40,316 bases of DNA from the NCBI GenBank assembly GCA_947624815.1, contig CANQME010000016.1, positions 1-40,316 of the forward strand. Reading direction: 5' to 3'. Within the stretch, counting starts at the first letter, position 1. Each line of letters opens with the position of its first letter. This DNA comes from an uncultured Lachnospiraceae bacterium. GTDB lineage: Bacteria; Bacillota; Clostridia; Lachnospirales; Lachnospiraceae. Shown one piece after another: positions 9,281 through 17,500 of this stretch. The notes under the pieces are model-generated. The model was not told the DNA's origin. It did not search any database and saw only the letters and a program-made list of their open reading frames with translations. A program made the translations under genes and the position numbers.

Positions 9281-11143
9281 TTACTTCAGTTCGACCACGA
9301 TCTCGCCGCTCTCTGCCTTCAGCAGGTACAGCCCCTCCTGAAGCTCCGTCAGTTGCCCCCCACGGACCTGGCCGGCCGAATGTCCGTTCAGCCGGACCAG
9401 CAGCCACGCCTCATCCGCAAAGCCGCCGAGGGCGATCGTCAACGTGTCCTCCGACACCGTCTGCTCCACCTGCAGGTTAAAGTAACGCTGGGTCGCGCCT
9501 GCCAGCTCCGTGCCGGTCAGGTCCCGGATATCCGGGGCCGCCTGCTTCAGCCAGTCCATATAGCTGTTCAGGCGCCGGCTCATCTCTGCCCATCCAAGGT
9601 CCGCGCCGCGGTCTTCGTCCAGCACATCGTCCGGATGCTGGAAATGGGTATTCACGAACCGGTAATTCAGCTCCAGAAGCGCCGACAGATAGGCGAACTC
9701 CGGCAGGATATAACCCGAGATGATACGGGGAGTCTCGACGACGCCGTCTTCAGCGACTTCGAACTCCTGGTCATAGCAGACGCCGTCCGCCAGATAGGTA
9801 CTCGCAACCACCTTGATCTGGGGGAACTGCTCATGCAGCATCCTGCGCCCCTCCGGCGACAGGATGTTGGACGGCGGCACATACACCTGGAATTCCTCGC
9901 CCGGATACAGGGAAGTACAGAACCGGTTCAGCTCCTGCAGGCTCGCGAACATGGCGTGTGTGCTGACCCATGGCGTATATTCGTCATATTCCCCCCGGTA
10001 ATCAAAGTTCTGCAGGACCAGCGGCATATGGTTATACCCGTGGAACCCGATCTCACCGCCCATCTGCAGCAGGCTGCGGCCGTAATACCGGTACCGGTTC
10101 AGGTCGTTATTCACCGGCAGCGGTTCGCTGACCTCATCGGAATACTGCTCGATGACCAGCCCGGTATAGCGGTATCCATGGCTCTTCGCCATCTCCTGGA
10201 CATCCGTCCACCAGATCTGGCTCATGAAATCCCGGACGGACATCCCGTAATCGGCCGTCACATGCCGGTCGTCGCCCTGGGGCACCGGAGCCGGGAAGTC
10301 GTCGATATAGAACGTCGAACCGTTGATGACCGGCCACGCAAACGCATCGCCCAGCAGGCTGTACGCCGACAGATAGAAGCCCCGGTAGATCTTATCCGTG
10401 AAATCCAGGTTCGACACCACCACGGTGCCTTTCCCCAGCTGCTTCCTCCACAGGATCGGAACCGGATCCGCGCCGGTTGATTCCACGTAAACCTCGCAAT
10501 CCTCGTCCAGCAGGACAGGGAGGGAGGACTCATAGGGATCCGTAATACCGTAATCCCTCAGGCCGGAACCCAGCATGAACGGGTTGCAAAAATGCAGCCC
10601 CTCTACTACACTGTAGGTATCTCCGGTACCGATGATACCCAGCTGGCTTTGGATCATATCCAGATAGCCGCTTTGAGAGGGCAGATCGAACAGCATCAGA
10701 TTGCCGCCGTTCTCCGTCCAGTTCATGATCTCCATCACACTTTCTCCAAGGGCATCGAGCTGTTCCGTGGCCAATACTACGGTTTTGTAGCCTTTCAAAG
10801 CAGTTTCCTCCAGGGCACCGGCCTCCCTTATTTCATACGGGACCTTCGTCTGGCTCATCACATCCGACATCAGTGTCAATGCAGCCCTTCCCTGCGGATC
10901 ATCACTCCAGAGGATCAGGCACTCGGGTTTCTGATCCGGGATCTCCGTTTTCTTCAGCCGGTCTGGCGGCAGAATATCTAGCGAGAGTGTTTCTACCTCA
11001 TACGATATACTCCGCTGCACCATAAACAAGGCAAATGTCAGCAGGATAAACAGGAGAATTACGATCTGCATCCGTTTGAACAGCAGCTTCCTGCGGTCAC
11101 CTATCGACATCAGCTCATATGTAGCATGCTTTCTCCTTCTCAT
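9281..11143 (-). CDS. DUF2194 protein, PelA-deacetylase-like (first copy)
   Basis: 620 residues with the same architecture as the gene that follows: a cytoplasmic basic stretch, one membrane helix at about 25-43, a Rossmann-like region (CLILWSDDPQG; TVVLATEQLD), then the NodB-like part with TFYIDDFPAPV (D281-D282), FHGYNHMPL (H368, H372), VPPSNIL and VNTHFQHPDD. All metal-site positions are kept in both copies, so neither looks dead. The strongest shared blocks surround AWPVINGS and GGEIGFHGYNHMPL. Start: GGAGGAGG upstream and an ATGA overlap with pelE. The likely role is deacetylation of the Pel chain outside the membrane. Why two are needed is unknown: they may form a heterodimer or act on different lengths or substituents. 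Confidence 0.85.
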   Translation of the reverse strand: MRRRKHATYELMSIGDRRKLLFKRMQIVILLFILLTFALFMVQRSISYEVETLSLDILPPDRLKKTEIPDQKPECLILWSDDPQGRAALTLMSDVMSQTKVPYEIREAGALEETALKGYKTVVLATEQLDALGESVMEIMNWTENGGNLMLFDLPSQSGYLDMIQSQLGIIGTGDTYSVVEGLHFCNPFMLGSGLRDYGITDPYESSLPVLLDEDCEVYVESTGADPVPILWRKQLGKGTVVVSNLDFTDKIYRGFYLSAYSLLGDAFAWPVINGSTFYIDDFPAPVPQGDDRHVTADYGMSVRDFMSQIWWTDVQEMAKSHGYRYTGLVIEQYSDEVSEPLPVNNDLNRYRYYGRSLLQMGGEIGFHGYNHMPLVLQNFDYRGEYDEYTPWVSTHAMFASLQELNRFCTSLYPGEEFQVYVPPSNILSPEGRRMLHEQFPQIKVVASTYLADGVCYDQEFEVAEDGVVETPRIISGYILPEFAYLSALLELNYRFVNTHFQHPDDVLDEDRGADLGWAEMSRRLNSYMDWLKQAAPDIRDLTGTELAGATQRYFNLQVEQTVSEDTLTIALGGFADEAWLLVRLNGHSAGQVRGGQLTELQEGLYLLKAESGEIVVELK

Positions 11144-12069
11144 TGTGCAACCTCCTCCCCGGCAGACAGGGTCGCCCTATTCAGATCCCTGCCCTCCCAG
11201 AACGCCGCTTCCGCACGCCCGTTCGGAGTCAGATACACATGCTCTTCCTTAATGGCCTTCAGTGTCCGGTCGATCCCGTCCCGGTCCTTTAACTGCGCAT
11301 AATACCGGATCTGGTGCAGATACCCCCGTTCATCCCGGGGCCAGGATTCTATCAGTTTCCGGATTCCGTTCCTCGCCGCGTCATATTCTCCCAGCTTTAA
11401 GTCCGCATCGACCTTCTTCACCAGAAGCGCCGCAGTCTCTCCCTTCTCCAGACGGCGGGCCAGCAGGTCACTGTAGCTCTTCAGCTGGATCATGCGCGCA
11501 TTGCCCTCCAGAAGGCCGCTGCCCAGGTAACGTTCCAGCAGGGAGATGGCCTCGTTCAACGTACTGTTATCTTCCGGATGAAGGGCCATCATCCGCTCCA
11601 TCCGCTGGAACTGCAGGTCATACTCCTTCTGCAGCTCCACCAGTGCCGTTACGGCATAGTGAACGACCTCAGTATCGTCATTCATACGGGCCGCCTGCAG
11701 CTGGCTCACGTAGTCCCCCGGATCGGCATACATGACCTCCATCATAAGTCCCCGCCTTGTGGATACGTCATTGACCAGCAGGGCCTCCTCCAGGGGCACC
11801 ACATCGGCCGACTGATCCTCATCCATCATGATGCTGCGATGGATCTCGTCATCCACATGGAGCCTCTCTACGCCCACGTCCTTATACGGAGCCGCATGGA
11901 GCCGGACGCGGATCTCCTGGACCGCCAGGCACAGCAGACCCCAGACAGGAACCAGGACCACGACAGACATCGAAAGCTGGCTGGCACGCAGAACATTCAG
12001 TTTTGTCAGAATATAAGCCAGCAGGCAGATCAGCAGGTGAACCATAAGCAGAATGATCTCGATCCTCAT
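11140..12069 (-). CDS. pelE: PelE-like membrane protein with TPR-like repeats
   Basis: 309 residues. Two hydrophobic helices at about 2-20 and 32-50 are followed by an all-helical soluble region. The signature is around PLEEALLVNDVSTRRGLMMEVMY, then YVSQLQAARMNDDTEVVHYA, typical of PelE. TPR-like helices continue from about residue 165 to the end. PelE is a membrane scaffold of the Pel synthase complex thought to link PelD and PelG and recruit PelF. The start ATG overlaps the pelD stop (ATGA), with AAGGTG upstream, and the stop overlaps the next start in the same way. Function is inferred from order (D-E-A-F-G) as much as from sequence, since PelE proteins are divergent. Confidence 0.8.
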   Translation of the reverse strand: MRIEIILLMVHLLICLLAYILTKLNVLRASQLSMSVVVLVPVWGLLCLAVQEIRVRLHAAPYKDVGVERLHVDDEIHRSIMMDEDQSADVVPLEEALLVNDVSTRRGLMMEVMYADPGDYVSQLQAARMNDDTEVVHYAVTALVELQKEYDLQFQRMERMMALHPEDNSTLNEAISLLERYLGSGLLEGNARMIQLKSYSDLLARRLEKGETAALLVKKVDADLKLGEYDAARNGIRKLIESWPRDERGYLHQIRYYAQLKDRDGIDRTLKAIKEEHVYLTPNGRAEAAFWEGRDLNRATLSAGEEVAQ

Positions 12070-14192
12070 GCGCCCACCTTCTCTGCAATTTGATATCGAA
12101 GCCCTTTCTCCGTCAGCCGTTGTCCGACGATGCCGAAATTGTGTTCCGTGATCTGCGTCAACAGCAGGTACATGTACCCGTCGCTGCCCTGGCCGAGCGT
12201 ATCGCTGGCGCGGACCATACCGGTCAGAGCTTCGCTGACACGCACAGGATCCTGATCCTCGAACCGCAGCAGCATATAATCCGCCGCGCCGGCCTGACGC
12301 ATCTCCTCCTGAACAGCCAGGATCTGCGCGAGATGCTCCGCCGTGACCGCCCGGGTTCCGGGTACGGTCATCTGATCATGGCGCAGCTGCTCGTACTCCA
12401 TCGCACGCAGGAACGAAGTCTGCACCAGTCCGCAGAGGATCTGGAAGATATTCGTATAGTGGGTGCCGTACTGCTCCGGGCTTGCTTCCCACAGAAGGAC
12501 AAGCATCACCACCTCTCCACTCCGGAACACGCCGCAGGCGTACATCGGCGTATCGGGAAACAGCTCCACATTGCGCCACACGCCGCCCCCCTTCACCGTC
12601 TCAAACATCTCTTTGTAATCCTCCAGCCGCATGGAGACTGAGGACCGGCGCAGCAGGCTGCCGGAACAGGCTACCAGGCGGGCGAAGCGCTGCCAGGAGT
12701 CCACCGTATAGATCGCCACCGTGTGGTTCTCCATGATCTCTTCCATGACCTCCAGCCCCTTCAGGAACACACTCTGCGGAAGCTCGCTGTCCAGTCTCTG
12801 GACAGCGTCAAAAATCTTGCCGAAGCTGTCCTTAAACCCCAGGATCTGACGTTTGTAATCGCCCTTGTTCTGTATGGCGCCGTGATAAACGTTGGACAGG
12901 AACAGATATTTGTCACGCAGCAATCCGTACTCCTTTTCCGAGAATGCGATCTGCTCCGTCGACTTATCCCGGATATAGCCGGCGATCGATCCGGCCATCA
13001 GGTACACCGCGAACGGGATCCAGTTCTCAATGTTGTAGAACAGCAGTGTCCCGGACACTCCGATGCGCGTATACTGAGTAATAAGCACCAGACCCTCCAG
13101 GACGGAAGCAAGCATGCCTATCCGCATACCGTAGATCGTACCCATGATGACGATAAAAGCCAGCCGTACGTCCACAAACCGAAAATAGACAGAATCCGAA
13201 GTATACCCGGCAATGTATTCCGTGAGCAGAAACATCAGGACCAGCTCGAAGTATTTAAACACATTGCCGCTCACCCACCGGAAGAACTTAAGAAGCAGGC
13301 TGTCCCTTTTTTTCTTGAACCCGGCCCTGAACCGCTCATAGTATTCCCCGACGTGTTCCAGTACCGGTACGATCGGGACAAAACCGTACCGGCGGCGCAG
13401 CTGAGCGGGGAAATCCGGCCACCGGATGTCCTCGCGCCGTTCCTCATAGCTGACCTGCAGGGAAGGCTCGCACGCTTTCAGTACCTCCTCCAGCTGCCCA
13501 TATGTACACGGATCCGCACTGACGGCAAAATAGCTCATTGTCTCGTCGTCCGTCTCATCGGTGATCTGCTGCAGCAGGTCAGAAAGATCGTATGCGGACA
13601 GGAAATCGGCGCGGGCGTCTCTTGTATAAGGAAACGTCACAGTCTTCTTTTCATACATCCTGCGGAATACCTCGCCCAGGAAATTGTTGTCATTGACTGA
13701 GTCCGCCACATAAGGCACCCACAGGGTAATGACCTTCATCCCGGTCTTTTCCGCGAAAAAGCCGGCGAGGGCTTCCATCTGGACCGCATTGAAGACCCGG
13801 CTGTCCGGATAATCCTTCCCGGTCAGTCCCTCCGCAGATGTATAGCGGTTCATATAGTTTTGCGTATCCACCGTCGAAAGCAGCACAAATTTGTCCAGAC
13901 GCGCTCGGCTGCTCTCATCAAGCGCACGTTCCAGCATCTGAACCTCGCCGAAGGTGCCGTCCCCTCCGTCAGCATAACCGCTGACATACCACACGGCATT
14001 GAAGGTATATACGTCGAACAGCTGGCCAAAGCTGTCCTCCATGGGAGTCATCCGGTAAACATGAATTCCGCGGAGTTTCCCTTCGTAGCCGGCCTCGCTT
14101 CCCGCAAGTACGACCATATTGTCCTCCGCGATCCGTTCCAGAGTCTCCTGTGTAAACAACGCGGTGTTACCAGCAATCAGTACCGTTGCCAT
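12066..14192 (-). CDS. pelD: PelD-like c-di-GMP receptor with N-terminal SDR/epimerase-like domain
   Basis: 708 residues, much longer than Pseudomonas PelD (about 455). Residues 1-270 resemble an extended SDR/NAD-dependent epimerase: a beta-alpha-beta start (VLIAGNTALF, a worn glycine loop), VWYVSGYADG, KFVLLSTVDT and a YTSAEGLTGKDY region. The usual Tyr-x3-Lys catalytic pair is not clear. Four membrane helices lie at about 312-406, then a GAF-like region to about 570, then a degenerate GGDEF domain. There RASD (661-664) stands exactly where the RxxD inhibitory c-di-GMP site of diguanylate cyclases stands, five residues before GSDGY (669-673), which replaces GGDEF. PelD is the c-di-GMP receptor that activates Pel synthesis. 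First gene of the operon. The ribosome site AGAGG lies about 12 bases upstream, so it is rather weak. Confidence 0.88.
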   Translation of the reverse strand: MATVLIAGNTALFTQETLERIAEDNMVVLAGSEAGYEGKLRGIHVYRMTPMEDSFGQLFDVYTFNAVWYVSGYADGGDGTFGEVQMLERALDESSRARLDKFVLLSTVDTQNYMNRYTSAEGLTGKDYPDSRVFNAVQMEALAGFFAEKTGMKVITLWVPYVADSVNDNNFLGEVFRRMYEKKTVTFPYTRDARADFLSAYDLSDLLQQITDETDDETMSYFAVSADPCTYGQLEEVLKACEPSLQVSYEERREDIRWPDFPAQLRRRYGFVPIVPVLEHVGEYYERFRAGFKKKRDSLLLKFFRWVSGNVFKYFELVLMFLLTEYIAGYTSDSVYFRFVDVRLAFIVIMGTIYGMRIGMLASVLEGLVLITQYTRIGVSGTLLFYNIENWIPFAVYLMAGSIAGYIRDKSTEQIAFSEKEYGLLRDKYLFLSNVYHGAIQNKGDYKRQILGFKDSFGKIFDAVQRLDSELPQSVFLKGLEVMEEIMENHTVAIYTVDSWQRFARLVACSGSLLRRSSVSMRLEDYKEMFETVKGGGVWRNVELFPDTPMYACGVFRSGEVVMLVLLWEASPEQYGTHYTNIFQILCGLVQTSFLRAMEYEQLRHDQMTVPGTRAVTAEHLAQILAVQEEMRQAGAADYMLLRFEDQDPVRVSEALTGMVRASDTLGQGSDGYMYLLLTQITEHNFGIVGQRLTEKGLRYQIAEKVGA

Positions 14193-14244
14193 AAGTAAAC
14201 ATCGCCTCTTTCTTCCTGTTATTTATAGAAACATTAGCCGGAAG

Positions 14245-14270
14245 AAAGGGGCTGCCGTGGCAGCCCCTTT
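14245..14270 (-). terminator. Hairpin between the RHH gene and pelD, terminator or attenuator
   Basis: A perfect 12-bp inverted repeat (AAAGGGGCTGCC at 14245-14256, GGCAGCCCCTTT at 14259-14270). On the minus strand the stem is followed by CTTCCGG, not a run of T, so termination may be only partial. It sits 40 bases after the RHH stop and 53 bases before pelD. No good sigma-A promoter is visible between hairpin and pelD, only an isolated TATAAA at about 14223-14228. This fits readthrough or attenuation control of pel. Confidence 0.6.
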
Positions 14271-14309
14271 GGCTCATCCATATTGAAAAGCTGTTCTTCC
14301 TAAAAAAGT

Positions 14310-14510
14310 TCATTCAGTAGAGCCCGCACTCCCTGCAGCACGGCTGCATTCCGATACGCCTGCTCTTCTAAGCTGCTCAAGCCCTAAACGTATCAGCTCG
14401 ACCGTCGCTTCCGAACGCGTCTGATAGCGGTGCTCAAACCGGAAATCTTCAATCTGCTGAAATAATTCGTTGTCTACGGATATCGTATAGCGCGGCCTGT
14501 CAGTCGCCAT
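14310..14510 (-). CDS. Small ribbon-helix-helix (CopG/Arc-like) protein
   Basis: 66 residues. The ATG at 14510 is chosen because AGAGG lies 8 bases upstream; a GTG three codons earlier is possible. PRYTISVDNELFQQIEDF forms the DNA-contacting strand and first helix, and TRSEATVELIRLGLEQL the second helix, the usual RHH pattern. These are small dimeric DNA-binding proteins. No toxin gene lies next to it, so it is more likely a local regulator than an antitoxin. It stands between the large surface-protein gene (62 bases upstream) and the pel operon (117 bases downstream), all on the same strand, and is a natural candidate for controlling one or both. Confidence 0.8.
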   Translation of the reverse strand: MATDRPRYTISVDNELFQQIEDFRFEHRYQTRSEATVELIRLGLEQLRRAGVSECSRAAGSAGSTE

Positions 14511-14572
14511 CGTTATCACCTCTTCTTCCGGTTTTCTCCGCTTTCTTCTCCCGTTGTTTCACTTCGGTTCCG

Positions 14573-17500
14573 TCAGCTCTCATCGTCCTCTTTCTTGAAG
14601 GACAGGATTCCGAACACTCCCATCATGCCCAGGGCGATCAGCCCGAACAACGCTGCTGCAACTGTCGGCGTATCATCACCAGTCATAGGAGCCAGGAACG
14701 CCAGCGGCACATCCTCATCTTCAATGTTCTCCAGCAGTTGGAGCCCGGAGAGAGGTGTCGGCTCATCCGAAATGTTCTCGATAAACGGCATCTCGGCTAG
14801 CGGGGTCGGATTCTCCGGAATTCCTTCCGTGAGACTCAGAGTAGGAGTCGTATTACCTGGCGGTGTAGTACCGCCCGGTGTATTTCCTCCCGGAGTATTG
14901 CCTCCCGGAGTATTGCCTCCTGGTGTATTGCCAGGTTGTGTCGGCTGTGTAGGACTCGTTGGCTGTGTTGATTCCGTCGGGTTTGTCGGGTTCATAGGTT
15001 GTGTTGGCTCAGTCGGATTTGTTGGTTCCGTCGGGCTCGTCGGATTTGTCGGCTCCGTCGGATTTGTTTCTTCAGAACTCGACTCCGTCTCCTCCGCACT
15101 CGGCTTCGTCGATTCATTCGGAGTGTAGGTATTCGTCACCGTCTTCACGGCATCCTTTCCTGCTTCTACCGCAACATCACCTTCACCCGTGACCACCAAC
15201 TTATATCCTTCGATCTCGGAATTCTGTTCCATCACCGTGTATGTGCCCGGTTTCAGGTCGTTCAGCGTCTTACTTCCGTTTCCGGTAATAGTTACGGTCT
15301 CGCTGTAGTTCTCAGGACCGGTTACTGTAAAGGTATATGTCTTTCTTTCCGCTTCATTAGCACCACCGTCTATGGCCTTGGTGATCGTCAGGGAGCCAAG
15401 CTGTGGGGTGTAGGTATTGGTAACCGTCGCTTCTGCGGTCTTCTCCGCCTCGACCGTCACTTCCCCTCCTCCGGGGACATCAAGCGTATAGCCTACGATA
15501 TCAGCATTCTGCTCCGCCACCGTGTACTCGCCGGGTACCAGGTTCTCCAGCGTCTCGCTGCCGCTTCCGGTCACCGTCACTTCATGGCTGTATCCGTTCG
15601 GTCCCGTCACGTCGAATGTATACGTCTTCCCAGCCGCTTCAGTTCCTCCGCCTTCTACCGTCTTTGTGATCTTCAGAGAGCCGATCTTCTGCGTGTAGGT
15701 GTTCGTAACCGTTGTTTCTGCGGTCTTCTCCGCCTCGACCGTCACTTCCCCTCCTCCGGTGACATCAAGCGTATAGCCTTCGATATTGGCGTCTTTTTCC
15801 ACCACCGTGTACTCACCGGGTGCTAGGCCCTCAAGCGTCTCACTGCTGCTTCCGGTTACCGTCACTTCATGGCTGTATCCATTCGGCCCCGTAACTTCGA
15901 ACGTATAGATCTTCTCAGCTGCTTCAGTCCCTCCACCTTCTACCGTCTTTGTGATCTTCAGCGAGCCGAGCTTCTGCGTGTAGGTGTTCGTAACCGTCGT
16001 TTCTGCGGTCTTCTCCGACTCGACCGTTACTTTCCCTCCTCCGGTGACATCAAGCGTATAACCTTCGATATTGGCGTCTTTTTCCGCCACCGTGTACTCG
16101 CCGGGTGCCAGGCCCTCAAGCGTCTCACTGCTGCTTCCGGTTACCGTCACTTCATGGCTGTATCCATTCGGCCCCGTAACTTCGAACGTATAGATCTTCT
16201 CAGCTGCTTCAGTCCCTCCGCCTTCTACCGTCTTTGTGATCTTCAGAGACCCTACTGGTTCAATCGGAGTATTCGGAACCGTCATCTCATTTTTAGAAAC
16301 CCCAATCTGCGCCGAACCATTTACCAGGCCACTCAGGATCTTAACAATTTCAGTCCCCTTCTCGACATTGAAAACGATAGGATCATCCAGCTTCTGATAT
16401 CCTTCCGGAGCAACGACTTCCGCTAAAGCGTAAACTTCATCTTCGCTAAGATATGGCCAAGTAACTTTAGCTTGCCCGTTCTCGCCCGTTGTCAATACTT
16501 CTGCGGGCCTCAAAACTTTGGATATACCATCAACTGTTATTCCAACTGTCTGTATTCCAAATTTTTCTGCTTCCTCAGCTGCTTTATTTTCCGTGGACGC
16601 GTTTCCCAGTTTGTACGCATATAGAATAAATTCGGCGCCAGAAAGCTTTCCATTATTACTGGCATCAACTTTATTCAATGTAAGATTTGTATAGGAACCG
16701 CTTGCTCCGGACTCAATTGCACTGGTCTGGAATACCCACTTATCGCCATCACTGATGGTCTGCAGACCACTAACACTCACTTTGTTTGTAATTGACACTT
16801 CAGCTCCGGCATAATCATCCGCTAATGTATATTCATAACGGATACGCAAATGAGTTTCATCAGGCAACGTAAGAGAAAACGTACCGTCGTCGTTTACAGT
16901 TTTCTCGTACAGAGTCTCGTCAAGGTTGCTCCATCCACCATTTTCATACTTATCAACTGTAACTTTTTCGTCAAACTTCAGTCCGACAGAATTACTTGGT
17001 TTATCCACTACAGTCAACTTATCCTCTGACAGATCTGCAGCAGCCTCGTTGATTTCCACATAGAACACAACATTGCCGTTCTCCAAAGTGGCCGCTTTCG
17101 TCAGGACACCAGTTGGAAACTCCAGCAATTCTCTCACTGATTCCAGTCTGCCCCCGTCCCATTCAAACCATGCCTCATTCGTTATTGTCTGTTTTGCTAC
17201 AAATTTATCATTATCCTTCTGTGAAAAATCCTTGCCAGCCAGAAGTTCATACGTAAAACAATATTGGCAGTGAGTTCCCTGATGATTAAAGTCATCCTGG
17301 AGGTTTTCTCCATCTTCCGCTATAAAGTTCGCAAAAGATGCAGTGATTGTATTTCCCTCCACAGGGTTCGCGTCCTGATACGTAAATACCTTTTCCGATC
17401 CTCCGTCCGGATACGTACGCGTGACCTTAAGAGATCCTGTTACAAGCTCCATCCTGCTGTCAAACTGATCCTTGAAAACAACGTTCTGCGCTCCTTGAGG

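Noticed and set aside
8159-10480. A 773-codon plus-strand open frame opposite the DUF2194 genes
   Set aside because: It mirrors two genes with clear protein motifs on the minus strand, is rich in His, Gln and Arg, as expected for antisense frames in GC-rich DNA, and has no ribosome site or recognisable domain.
14310-14510. RHH protein as the antitoxin of a toxin-antitoxin pair
   Set aside because: No small toxin-like gene lies on either side; neighbours are a surface protein and pelD.
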